From Undibacterium hunanense (lineage in GTDB: Bacteria; Pseudomonadota; Gammaproteobacteria; Burkholderiales; Burkholderiaceae_D), in NCBI RefSeq assembly GCF_014284335.1, contig NZ_JACOGF010000023.1, forward strand, positions 1 through 59,285: 59,285 nt of DNA, read 5' to 3'. Shown piece by piece: positions 25,853 to 34,475 of this stretch. Position 1 is the stretch's first letter. The number at the start of each line of letters is the position of its first letter. The position numbers and the translations under genes were made by a program. The notes under the pieces are model-generated. The model was not told where the DNA came from and did no database searches. It worked only from the letters and a program-made list of their open reading frames with translations.

Positions 25853-26721
25853 ATATCCTCAGGCACGCAAGAACAGTATTGTTGAGCGTCATGCTGGCAT
25901 GGGCAGGTGTTGCCTGTGCCCAGATTGCCGTCCCACCCATACAGAACCGCGTTACAGACCAGACAGCAACCCTGACGACAGATCAAAAAGCCGCACTGGA
26001 ACAAAAGTTGCGCGATTTTGAAAACAAGAAAGGTAGCCAGATTGCAGTCCTCATCGTGCCGACCACTGCACCGGAAACCATAGAACAGTACGCATTGCGC
26101 GTAGCCGAACAATGGAAGCTGGGGCGGAAAAAAGTTGACGATGGCGCAATCCTGCTGATCGCCAAAAATGACCGCAGCCTGCGTATAGAAGTAGGCTATG
26201 GCCTGGAGGGTGTACTCAACGACGCCACCAGCAAACGCATTATCAGCGACACCATCACCCCCTATTTCAAACAGGGCGATTTCAATGCAGGCATACAGGC
26301 TGGTGCCGATCAAATGATACGTGTGGTTGATGGTGAACCCTTGCCTGCAAAAACGTCACGCCTAACCAGCCGAACCAGCGATGCCGATGGCTTCCAGCAA
26401 TATGCACCCATACTATTTATCATGGCCCTGGTGGTGGGCGGTGTATTGCGCGCCCTGTTTGGCCGATTGCCCGGTGCCATCGTCACCGGCGGTGTTGTTG
26501 GCGGCGTCGCCTGGCTGGTAGCCGGTGCCATATCCATCGCCATGATCGCGGGTGTACTGGCATTATTCTTTACGCTGTTAAGCGGCAGCCTGGGCGCGCG
26601 AGGTATTGGTGCCTACTATGGCGGCAGTGGCAGAGGTGGTGGTGGATTTAGTGGCGGCGGTAGCGGCTTTAGCGGTGGTGGCGGTGGCTTTGGCGGCGGC
26701 GGTGCATCTGGACGGTGGTGA
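25849..26721 (+). CDS. TPM-domain membrane protein (YgcG family)
   Basis: A 290-residue exported membrane protein. The signal peptide ends near ACAQ. The TPM domain (about 35-160) shows VTDQTATLTTDQKAALEQKL, SQIAVLIVPTT, DDGAILLIAKNDRSLRIEVGYGLEGVL and FKQGDFNAGI. Two or three hydrophobic segments follow (about 180-255), then a Gly/Ser-rich tail typical of this family (SGGGSGFSGGGGG). Start overlaps lemA by four bases. TPM stands for three proteins in which the domain was found; phosphatase activity has been shown for a plant member only. Confidence 0.9.
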   Translation: MNILRHARTVLLSVMLAWAGVACAQIAVPPIQNRVTDQTATLTTDQKAALEQKLRDFENKKGSQIAVLIVPTTAPETIEQYALRVAEQWKLGRKKVDDGAILLIAKNDRSLRIEVGYGLEGVLNDATSKRIISDTITPYFKQGDFNAGIQAGADQMIRVVDGEPLPAKTSRLTSRTSDADGFQQYAPILFIMALVVGGVLRALFGRLPGAIVTGGVVGGVAWLVAGAISIAMIAGVLALFFTLLSGSLGARGIGAYYGGSGRGGGGFSGGGSGFSGGGGGFGGGGASGRW

Positions 26722-26723
26722 TC

Positions 26724-27230
26724 ATGACTAACTTCAACATCAGGCGCATCACAAAACACCTGCTCACGACACACAACGAGCTCCGGCGGGTCTTTCCTCC
26801 ATTAAGCCTGCAAGCCATCGAGCAAGCCATCAAAGCCAGCGAATCCAGCCATCTTGGTGAAATCCGTTTCGTGGTAGAGGCAGCACTGGAATGTGGCCCG
26901 TTGATTCGTGGCCAGACAGCCCGTGCACGCGCCATCGACGTATTTTCGCAGTTACACATCTGGGATACGGCACACAATAATGGCGTACTAATTTACCTGC
27001 TGCTGGCTGACCGCGATGTAGAAATTGTGGCTGATCGCGGCATTCATACCAGGACATCAAGCGATGAATGGGAACAAATTTGCCGCATGATGGAAAGCGC
27101 CTTCAAACTGGAGCAGTATGAACAAGGCGCGATTCGCGGTATACAAGCCGTCAGCCAGCACCTGACAAAACACTTTCCGGTGAATGGCGATAATCTGAAT
27201 GAGTTGCCGGATGCTGTTGTGATCTTATAG
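26724..27230 (+). CDS. Second TPM-domain protein, soluble
   Basis: A 168-residue protein made almost only of a TPM domain: RRVFPPLSLQAIEQAIKASESSHLGEIRFVVE, then TAHNNGVLIYLLLADRDVEIVADRGIH and WEQICRMMESAFKLEQYEQGAI. No signal peptide or membrane helix, so it faces the cytoplasm, unlike its neighbour. It starts two bases after the upstream stop codon, completing a lemA-TPM-TPM operon. GTG codons at 26715 and 26718 are alternative starts. Confidence 0.85.
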   Translation: MTNFNIRRITKHLLTTHNELRRVFPPLSLQAIEQAIKASESSHLGEIRFVVEAALECGPLIRGQTARARAIDVFSQLHIWDTAHNNGVLIYLLLADRDVEIVADRGIHTRTSSDEWEQICRMMESAFKLEQYEQGAIRGIQAVSQHLTKHFPVNGDNLNELPDAVVIL

Positions 27231-27279
27231 AGATACTACAAACAACAAGCGAGCAGAATTGATCAAGAGAAAAACGCAG

Positions 27280-27410
27280 TTCATCATCCCGATACAATTG
27301 CTCAGGGTGCGGTCTACGGTGATAGAGCCTTTCACATATTGGTCCAGCAGACATGCAGGCAGTATGCTTTACCCAACCATGCCGGTGGCACCAAAGATCA
27401 GTATGTTCAT
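27280..27410 (-). pseudogene. Remnant of an NAD-dependent epimerase/dehydratase-type gene
   Basis: The reverse strand reads MNILIFGATGMVG, the N-terminal Rossmann glycine motif of the atypical SDR/epimerase family, then a stop codon, then LPACLLDQYVKGSITV in the same frame, which matches the family segment that normally follows (a CLLD motif leading into strand 2). The rest of the gene is missing. It is therefore a truncated relic with an in-frame stop, upstream of the DUF2177 gene in reverse order. Confidence 0.7.
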
Positions 27411-27470
27411 AGAGATCAATGTCCTGCTTAGTTGATGCCAGCTTATGGATGCCAACTTATTGATGTCACG

Positions 27471-27896
27471 CTATGTCCGGCTTGCCACACAATACCCCAC
27501 TGTACCAGCGATGCCTGATACCAGCGCACCCCAGCAGATATCAATCACCGTGAGCGTCACTGGCCAGGCTTTTAATGTTGCCAGGTTGCTGAGGTCGTAA
27601 GTGCCATACGCCACCAAACCCAGCAAAGCACATAACATCACCGCTTGCTGCCAGCTTTCCGCACGCAGGGCAGGCATAATGCCAAACACCAGCATACCCA
27701 CGCTATACAGCAAATAGAACAATGCGGCCGGTATCAGCCTGGGTTGTGCCAGCATCATCTCACCCAGGTATGCGCGGTAAGTCGATCCCATCAACACCCC
27801 CAGCCATATTGCATCCAGCGCCAGCAGGGTGAGCAGTGCACTGCCATAAGCAAGCAGCATTTGTTGCCAGGTAAGTGAGGTAGATAGCGTCAGCAT
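27471..27896 (-). CDS. DUF2177 family membrane protein
   Basis: A 141-residue inner-membrane protein with four hydrophobic helices. The segment LLALDAIWLGVLMGSTYRAYLG, the ALFYLLYSVGMLVF helix, YGTYDLSNLATLKAWPV and the final ICWGALVSG are the features of DUF2177. AAGGATAT is placed before the ATG. No function is known; in this organism it is monocistronic and lies beside an epimerase relic. Confidence 0.85.
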   Translation of the reverse strand: MLTLSTSLTWQQMLLAYGSALLTLLALDAIWLGVLMGSTYRAYLGEMMLAQPRLIPAALFYLLYSVGMLVFGIMPALRAESWQQAVMLCALLGLVAYGTYDLSNLATLKAWPVTLTVIDICWGALVSGIAGTVGYCVASRT

Positions 27897-28144
27897 GAAT
27901 ATATCCTTGTGGATTGGAGATGAAGACCAACATCAGTGCCGCACATTTTCGCCCAAACGCCATGTCATGTCTGTGCGGTAGATAATATATAAAAACATTG
28001 TCAAATTATGAATGTCTGGTGTTTAATGCCTGCAATGCCAAAAGGACAGGTATCTGCTTCGACTTGTTTTTTCTAAGACTGATACCCGTTCGTCAGAAAT
28101 CGGCAGCATGCATCATCCCTATATTTAAACGACGCCTTATCGCC

Positions 28145-28840
28145 ATGCAATCCAAATTAAAACAGCTTTTTGCTTTTTTCACTCTGTGCACCATCCTTTT
28201 GTCAGGCAACGCGACTGCCATGACCATGTTGCGGTCCAACCAGACGCTGATATTGTTCGGCAAAGTCGTGCCGGAAGACAGTCAGCAATTTCGCAAAAAG
28301 CTCGAAGAAGGCCCGGTCAAAACAGTCGTCATGACAGAAAGCCCTGGTGGCGATATGCGTGCCGCGTATGCCATTGCTGACCTGATTACAGAAGGCAAAA
28401 TGAATACCGCAGTCAACGGCAGTTGCATGTCTGCCTGTGCGCTTATCTTTATGGCTGGTACGGAAAGGCAAATGCTTGCCAGCAAGCATTTGGAGAAAAC
28501 ACGCTTGGGTTTTCACGGCCCCCACAATAAACGCACCAAAGAAATCGCCACCGCCTCCATCCCAAGATTTCGTGAATGGTTGCTCAAGGTAACGCAAGGC
28601 CAGTTTCCGGAAGAAGTCCTGGACCGCGCCCTGAACATAGAACGCGCTGGTGACATGATGTTTTTCTACTACCCGAATCAAAATTACCTCGGCGACATAC
28701 GTTTTTGCACTGAAGGTTCGCTGCGTTGCGAAACCCTGAATGGCTACAACATCGTCAAGATTGGCATCCTGACAACGACAGATTTGTTGAAAGTCGAAAG
28801 CCTGGATGAGCCTTACAAGGCAGACGCTAAATCAGAGTAG
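28145..28840 (+). CDS. Secreted ClpP-fold protein of unknown function
   Basis: A 231-residue exported protein. The signal peptide MQSKLKQLFAFFTLCTILLSG ends near ATAM. The core has ClpP/SDH-type elements: LFGKVVPEDSQQF, ESPGGDMRAAYAIADLI, NGSCMSACALIFMAG with a CxSAC serine, and GFHGPH with a histidine, so the Ser-His pair of the ClpP fold looks intact. Such periplasmic ClpP-like proteins are common in proteobacteria but poorly studied. The ATG at 28145 is chosen because it exposes the signal peptide; the frame is open upstream to 27998. Confidence 0.75.
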   Translation: MQSKLKQLFAFFTLCTILLSGNATAMTMLRSNQTLILFGKVVPEDSQQFRKKLEEGPVKTVVMTESPGGDMRAAYAIADLITEGKMNTAVNGSCMSACALIFMAGTERQMLASKHLEKTRLGFHGPHNKRTKEIATASIPRFREWLLKVTQGQFPEEVLDRALNIERAGDMMFFYYPNQNYLGDIRFCTEGSLRCETLNGYNIVKIGILTTTDLLKVESLDEPYKADAKSE

Positions 28841-28918
28841 CAGTACCTCTGATTAATACCTATGATGGTTTGTGTAGCATGCAGGCTTTACTATCACCAC
28901 AAAGAAAGTAACAAGATC

Positions 28919-29671
28919 ATGACAGACGCAACGACGCCCACAACCCTGGCAACCATCACCACTCTGACCCCTGGTAAATTGACGGTCTGCACATACGGCG
29001 GATTTGCGCCTGTCTGCTACAAGGACGAACACGGTAAACTCACAGGCCTGGATGTCATCTTCCTGGAAAAATTCGCCCTCAGTCTGGGCTTGGACATCGT
29101 CTTGATAGAACATGACTTCGACGGCATCTGGACCATGCCTGACGAGAACCGATGCGACATCGCCGCTGCCGGCGTGCAACAACGGGATAATCGCCATGTT
29201 GGGCCTGGCGGCTGCTGGAGTGATGCCTATTTTCAGGTACAAAGATCATTGTTAGTGCGCAGCATCGACAAAGCGGCATTTGATCACCCTGAAACCCTGG
29301 CCGGAAAAACCATCATCGTAACCCGTGGTTCAACCGCAGACATCGACGCCAAAGCGCGTTACTACCCCCGCTGCACGATACAGTTCGTTGACGAAGTCGC
29401 CAAGGATCAGGCAGATGCGCAGGCATACATCGTCAATACGCTGATAGCAAACCACCAGGCCGATGCTTTTGGCGAAGGTGATGTCAGCAACCAATACCTG
29501 AGCGACACCTATGGCAAAAACATTGAAGGTGGCCTGGCGCTGGCGGATATTCATCATATCGACGGCAGCAATGAAACCTTCAATTTCATCACGCGCAAGG
29601 CCAGTGCCGGGTTGCTTGAGCAGTTGAATAGCTTCATTGCAGACAACAAGGGAAGCTACGCTAAAGCTTAA
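28919..29671 (+). CDS. Family 3 solute-binding protein without visible signal peptide
   Basis: A 250-residue protein with the bacterial extracellular solute-binding (family 3) fold: GKLTVCTYGGFAPVCYKD, LTGLDVIFLEKFALSLGL, CDIAAAGVQQRD, YFQVQRSLLVR, LAGKTIIVTRGSTADIDAK and the closing LLEQLNSFIADNKGSY helix. These proteins normally bind amino acids in the periplasm, but neither this start nor the longer frame from 28862 gives a convincing signal peptide, and no permease genes are adjacent. It may be a cytoplasmic derivative, or lack its true start. A decayed copy of its 3' end lies at 37055-37169. Confidence 0.75.
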   Translation: MTDATTPTTLATITTLTPGKLTVCTYGGFAPVCYKDEHGKLTGLDVIFLEKFALSLGLDIVLIEHDFDGIWTMPDENRCDIAAAGVQQRDNRHVGPGGCWSDAYFQVQRSLLVRSIDKAAFDHPETLAGKTIIVTRGSTADIDAKARYYPRCTIQFVDEVAKDQADAQAYIVNTLIANHQADAFGEGDVSNQYLSDTYGKNIEGGLALADIHHIDGSNETFNFITRKASAGLLEQLNSFIADNKGSYAKA

Positions 29672-29916
29672 GACTGGTACAGTGAAGCGAGAACCGTCTG
29701 GGCTGATACGCACATGGTAGTTGCATGCCGATTATTGTGTGGCTGTCAGGTTCAGCGTTCAGTCCAGGCTGCTGCATACAAAATCAGTGATGCGGGTCAA
29801 ATGCTTGCTCTGAAGGGTGGTGGTATATCCACACTCATCCCCGTCAATTGAACTTGCGGGAGATGCACGCGACCAGACATGCTACAGTACGTCTTTTGCT
29901 TCTTACTTAATTCGCC

Positions 29917-30828
29917 ATGAATTCAACCGTGGCCCGCACTGTGCCTATGTTGCGCTACAGCGTGGTGCATGAAACCCGTTACACCTACCAGAGCCTGGTG
30001 ACACTGTCGCAGCAGTTGCTGCACATGGCACCGCGCTGTTTTGCCGTGCAGCAGACCGAATCGCACAATTTACTGGTTGATCCGGGTGTGGACGAGGGCG
30101 TCGACGGGGTTGATTTCTTCGGCAATGCCATCCGCCGCTTTACGGTGACCACGCCACACAAGGTGTTGCGTGTTCTGGCCGAGTCGACCATTGCGCTGGC
30201 AGCCCGTCCCGGCATTGAACAGATTGCCGTCTCACCGCGCTGGGAAACGGTGCGCGACATGGTGCAACAGTCACGCCAGCCAGCCATACTCGATGCCTGC
30301 AGCTATTTGTTTGAGTCACCCCATGTGCGCTGGAATGCAGCACTGGAGCAGTATGCGCGGACCAGTTTTACCCCAGGCCGGCCATTGCTGGACGCTGCAC
30401 TCGACCTGACCACACGCATCTTTGATGATTTCGAATTTGACGGTAACGCCACCGACATCGCTACGCCGCTCGAACAAGTGCTGGCTGGCCGGCGCGGCGT
30501 GTGCCAGGACTTCGCCCAACTGATGATAGGCGGCCTGCGCAGCCTTGGCCTGCCGGCACGCTATGTCAGCGGCTACATCCAGACCCATCCACCGGAGGGG
30601 CAGCCAAGACTGATCGGGGCGGATGCCTCGCATGCCTGGGTGGCGGTATTTTGCCCGGAGCTGGGCTGGGTCGATTTCGACCCGACCAATAGTTGCCTGG
30701 TGCAGAGCGAACATCTGACCCTGGGCTGGGGGCGCGATTTCAGTGATGTCACCCCGATGCGCGGTGTGGTGCTGGGCGGTGGCGCCCACGAACTGCAGGT
30801 TAATGTCACGGTCACACCGTTGTCATGA
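29917..30828 (+). CDS. Transglutaminase-like cysteine protein
   Basis: A 303-residue cytoplasmic protein with the bacterial transglutaminase N-terminal beta domain (RYSVVHETRYTYQSLVTLSQQLLHM) and a transglutaminase-like core. The triad is visible as Cys196 in RRGVCQDFA, His239 in DASHAWVAV and Asp255 in WVDFDPTN. It begins a three-gene run with the DUF2126 and ATP-grasp/alpha-E genes that recurs in many bacteria. The family is thought to cleave or ligate isopeptide bonds on a peptide made by the ATP-grasp partner; substrates are unknown. No strong promoter was found in the 245 bases before it. Confidence 0.9.
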   Translation: MNSTVARTVPMLRYSVVHETRYTYQSLVTLSQQLLHMAPRCFAVQQTESHNLLVDPGVDEGVDGVDFFGNAIRRFTVTTPHKVLRVLAESTIALAARPGIEQIAVSPRWETVRDMVQQSRQPAILDACSYLFESPHVRWNAALEQYARTSFTPGRPLLDAALDLTTRIFDDFEFDGNATDIATPLEQVLAGRRGVCQDFAQLMIGGLRSLGLPARYVSGYIQTHPPEGQPRLIGADASHAWVAVFCPELGWVDFDPTNSCLVQSEHLTLGWGRDFSDVTPMRGVVLGGGAHELQVNVTVTPLS

Positions 30829-31010
30829 ACCATTGTCATGAACCGTTATGGGCGATGTCGGTGCGTACCGCACCAGCATAGGGTGCGCATGGTGTGATGA
30901 GTGGGCTGAGTGCATTACACATCGTGGTCAGCAGTGGATTTTCTTGCGCCAGTGGCATAGATCCTGCTAGATTGACAGGGTCGCCCCCTCACTCAACCAA
31001 AGGTCTCCGC

Positions 31011-34000
31011 ATGGCAATCCGAGTCGCGCTACACCACAAAACCAGTTACCGTTACGATCGCCTGGTTGCGTTGTCACCCCATGAAGTGCGCCTGCGTCCA
31101 GCGCCACATGCCCGTACCCCCATCCTGTCGTATTCGCTGACAGTGACACCAGAACAATACTTCATCAACTGGCAGCAAGACCCGTATGGCAACTATATCG
31201 GTCGCTTCGTGTTTCCCGAGAAGACTGACCGGCTGGAATTTACGGTCGATCTGGTGGCCGACATGACGGTCATCAACCCCTTCGATTTCTTCGTCGAGAA
31301 ATATGCCGAGACTTTCCCGTTCGCGTACCCGGCCCAGCTCAAGGCCGAACTTGGCCCGTACTTGCAGAACGAAGAGCCCGGCCCGCTGCGTCAGGAATGG
31401 GTGAAGCAGATGCGCAGCGATTTGCTCAAGGAAGCCATGGGCACCAACGATTTTCTGGTTGCCATCAATCAGCGGCTGCAGACTGACATTGCGTATCAGT
31501 TGCGTATGGAACCTGGCGTGCAGACTCCCGAACAAACACTGGGATTACTTGCCGGCTCCTGTCGTGACAGCGGCTGGCTGCTGGTGCAGATTTTGCGCGA
31601 TGTCGGCCTGGCGGCCCGTTTCGTATCGGGCTACCTGATACAGTTGCGGGCCGATCAGGAAGCGCTGGACGGCCCCAGCGGCACCAGCGTCGATTTCACT
31701 GACTTGCACGCATGGGCCGAAGTATATGTGCCGGGCGCTGGCTGGATCGGCCTTGATCCGACCTCCGGCATGCTGGCCAGTGAAGGCCACATTCCGCTGG
31801 CGTGTACTGCCTTGCCATCGTCAGCCGCGCCGGTCACTGGCTACACCGACGAAGCCGAAGTAACGTTTGAGCATGAAATGACGATCACCCGCATCCATGA
31901 AGACCCGCGCGTGACCAAGCCCTACTCGGACGCAGACTGGCAACGGATCGACCAGTTGGGTGAACAGGTCGATGCCGACCTCAGACATCAGGACGTGCGT
32001 CTGACGCAGGGCGGCGAACCGACCTTTGTGTCGATCGACGATATGGATGGAGCACAGTGGAACACCGAAGCCCACGGCGATGACAAGCGCCGTCTGGCGG
32101 GCCAACTGATGCACCGACTGAAGAACCATTTCGCACCCGGCGGCATGTTGCACTATGGGCAGGGCAAGTGGTATCCGGGCGAGCCGCTGCCGCGCTGGGC
32201 GCTGAATATCTATTGGCGTGTCGACGGCCAGCCAATGTGGCTGGATGCCAGCCTGTTCGCCGATGAACAGGTCAACGATGGCTATGGCCCACAAGACGCC
32301 GAACGCTTCGCCGCAGCTCTGGCGCGCGCGCTGCGCCTGCCTGCCGACAGCCACCTGCCGGCGTATGAAGATGTGCTGCAGCAGGCCAGGCTTGAACAGA
32401 CGCTACCGGTCAATCTTGATCCGTTGAGTGTTGACCTGGCACAGGCCGATGAACGGCGTCGCCTGGCGCGCCTGTTGCAGACGGGTTTGGGCGCTGTGGT
32501 CGGCTATGTATTGCCGCTCAAGCCGGAAGAGACTGACCAGTCTCTCGCCATCGGCACCCTGTGGCGCACTTCACGCTGGCCGCTCAAGCGCGAGCATCTG
32601 TATCTGTTGGATGGCGATTCGCCCATGGGCTTGCGCCTGCCACTGAATGCGCTGCCGTGGGTAATGCCGGAAGACGAAGAGCCGGCCTTCGATCGTGATC
32701 CTTTCGCGCCGCGTGATGCACTGTCTCCGCCGCTGTACGACAAGCAGCCCGCACAGAACCTGGCCGCTGCCAAGGGTGGTCAGCAAATGAAGGCCAGTCA
32801 GCAAGTCAAGGCAGATCAGCAAGCCAAGGCTGCCCAGCAGCTTAAAGGCAGTCAGCAAGCCAAGACCGGCCAGCCAGCCGCTACCGCTTCCAAACTGGCA
32901 CCGCGTGACGTGATCCATACTGCGCTGTGCGTACAAGTGCGCGTTGGCCGTTTGCACGTGTTCATGCCACCGCTGACCCGGGTCGAGGACTATCTGGCGC
33001 TGGTAGCTGCGGTCGAAAGTACAGCCGCGCTGCTGAACATGAAACTGTGGATAGAAGGTTATCCACCGCCACGCGACCCGCGCATCAAGTTGCTGAGCGT
33101 AACGCCCGATCCTGGCGTGATCGAGGTAAATATCCATCCGGCAGCCAGCTGGAAGGAGCTGGTCTACAACATGTCCACCTTGTATGAAGAGGCACGCCTG
33201 TGTCGGCTGGGAACAGAAAAATTCATGGTCGATGGCCGCCATACCGGCACTGGCGGCGGCAACCATGCGACACTGGGTGGCGCCACCGCCGAAGACAGCC
33301 CCTTGCTGCGGCGGCCCGATTTGCTGAAGAGCCTGATCACTTACTGGCAAAACCATCCATCGCTGTCTTATCTGTTTTCTGGCACCTTCATTGGCCCTAC
33401 CAGCCAGGCGCCACGGGTTGACGAAGCGCGCGACGATAATCTGTATGAGCTGGCGATTGCTTTTCAGCAGATGGATCAGTTGCTGCCCACGCTGCATCCG
33501 GGCGATAAGCCTTGGATGGTCGACCGCCTGTTGCGCAACCTGCTGGTAGACCTGACTGGTAACACCCACCGTGCCGAATTCTCCATCGACAAGCTGTATT
33601 CGCCAGATGGGCCAACTGGCCGTCTCGGCCTGGTGGAATTCCGCGCCTTCGAAATGCCACCGCACGAACGCATGAGCCTGCTGCAAATGCTGTTGCTGCG
33701 GGCGCTGGTGGCGCGCTTCTGGCGCCAGCCCTACCAGGCCAAGCTGGTGCATTGGGGCACGGCACTGCATGACCGCTGGATGTTGCCGCATGTGGTGGCG
33801 CAGGACATCCGCGATGTTGCACGTGACTTGCGTGAGGCAGGTTATGCCTTCGAGGATCACTGGTTTGACCCCTTCATCGAATTCCGCTTCCCGCGTTACG
33901 GCACGGTAGTCTATCAGGGCGTCGAACTGGAGTTGCGCCAGGCGATCGAACCATGGCATGTGCTGGGCGAAGAAATGAGCACTGGTGGTACCGCACGCTA

Positions 34001-34433
34001 TGTCGATTCGTCGGTTGAACGCATGCAATTGCTGGTGCGCGGTCTTACCGACGGACGCCACGTGGTCGCCTGCAATGGCCGTATGCTGCCGCTGCATCCG
34101 ACCGGCGTGCCGGGAGAATATGTGGCCGGCGTGCGCTTCCGCGCCTGGAGTCCGTGGTCGGCGCTGCACCCGACCATCAAGGTGCAAGCGCCGCTGACTT
34201 TCGACCTGGTCGATAGCTGGAGCGGGCGCGCGGTGGGTGGCTGCACCTATCATGTCAGCCATCCGGGTGGCCGTGCCGAGAGTGGTTCGCCAGTCAACGC
34301 CAACGCTGCCGAGGCCCGTCGCTTCGCCCGCTTTTGGGCCTACGGACACACGCCTGGACCGATGACGGTGCTGCGTGAAGCGCCCAATCCCAGCTTTCCG
34401 ATGACGCTGGATTTGCGCTGGCAGCCGGGTTAA
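31011..34433 (+). CDS. Transglutaminase / DUF2126 fusion protein
   Basis: A 1140-residue protein. Residues 1-85 are the beta N-terminal domain (RVALHHKTSYRYDRLVALSP), followed to about 300 by a transglutaminase core with Cys184 in GSCRDSGW, His233 in DLHAWAEVY and Asp249 in GLDPTSG. From about 325 (LTQGGEPTFVSIDDMD) to the C-terminus runs DUF2126. Around 580-630 a Gln/Lys/Ala-rich stretch with repeated QQxKA units interrupts it, probably a disordered loop. ATG at 31011 with AAAGG upstream and homology from its first residue is preferred over a frame open to 30894. It sits between the smaller transglutaminase and the ATP-grasp gene. Confidence 0.92.
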   Translation: MAIRVALHHKTSYRYDRLVALSPHEVRLRPAPHARTPILSYSLTVTPEQYFINWQQDPYGNYIGRFVFPEKTDRLEFTVDLVADMTVINPFDFFVEKYAETFPFAYPAQLKAELGPYLQNEEPGPLRQEWVKQMRSDLLKEAMGTNDFLVAINQRLQTDIAYQLRMEPGVQTPEQTLGLLAGSCRDSGWLLVQILRDVGLAARFVSGYLIQLRADQEALDGPSGTSVDFTDLHAWAEVYVPGAGWIGLDPTSGMLASEGHIPLACTALPSSAAPVTGYTDEAEVTFEHEMTITRIHEDPRVTKPYSDADWQRIDQLGEQVDADLRHQDVRLTQGGEPTFVSIDDMDGAQWNTEAHGDDKRRLAGQLMHRLKNHFAPGGMLHYGQGKWYPGEPLPRWALNIYWRVDGQPMWLDASLFADEQVNDGYGPQDAERFAAALARALRLPADSHLPAYEDVLQQARLEQTLPVNLDPLSVDLAQADERRRLARLLQTGLGAVVGYVLPLKPEETDQSLAIGTLWRTSRWPLKREHLYLLDGDSPMGLRLPLNALPWVMPEDEEPAFDRDPFAPRDALSPPLYDKQPAQNLAAAKGGQQMKASQQVKADQQAKAAQQLKGSQQAKTGQPAATASKLAPRDVIHTALCVQVRVGRLHVFMPPLTRVEDYLALVAAVESTAALLNMKLWIEGYPPPRDPRIKLLSVTPDPGVIEVNIHPAASWKELVYNMSTLYEEARLCRLGTEKFMVDGRHTGTGGGNHATLGGATAEDSPLLRRPDLLKSLITYWQNHPSLSYLFSGTFIGPTSQAPRVDEARDDNLYELAIAFQQMDQLLPTLHPGDKPWMVDRLLRNLLVDLTGNTHRAEFSIDKLYSPDGPTGRLGLVEFRAFEMPPHERMSLLQMLLLRALVARFWRQPYQAKLVHWGTALHDRWMLPHVVAQDIRDVARDLREAGYAFEDHWFDPFIEFRFPRYGTVVYQGVELELRQAIEPWHVLGEEMSTGGTARYVDSSVERMQLLVRGLTDGRHVVACNGRMLPLHPTGVPGEYVAGVRFRAWSPWSALHPTIKVQAPLTFDLVDSWSGRAVGGCTYHVSHPGGRAESGSPVNANAAEARRFARFWAYGHTPGPMTVLREAPNPSFPMTLDLRWQPG

Positions 34434-34475
34434 AAGTAAAACTAAAAATAAAACTAAAAGCAAAACAGGAGACGC

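Noticed and set aside
32571..34463. A 630-codon open frame on the reverse strand opposite the DUF2126 gene
   Set aside because: It is an antisense shadow of GC-rich coding sequence; the forward frame has complete conserved motifs and a ribosome-binding site, while the reverse protein has no recognisable domain.
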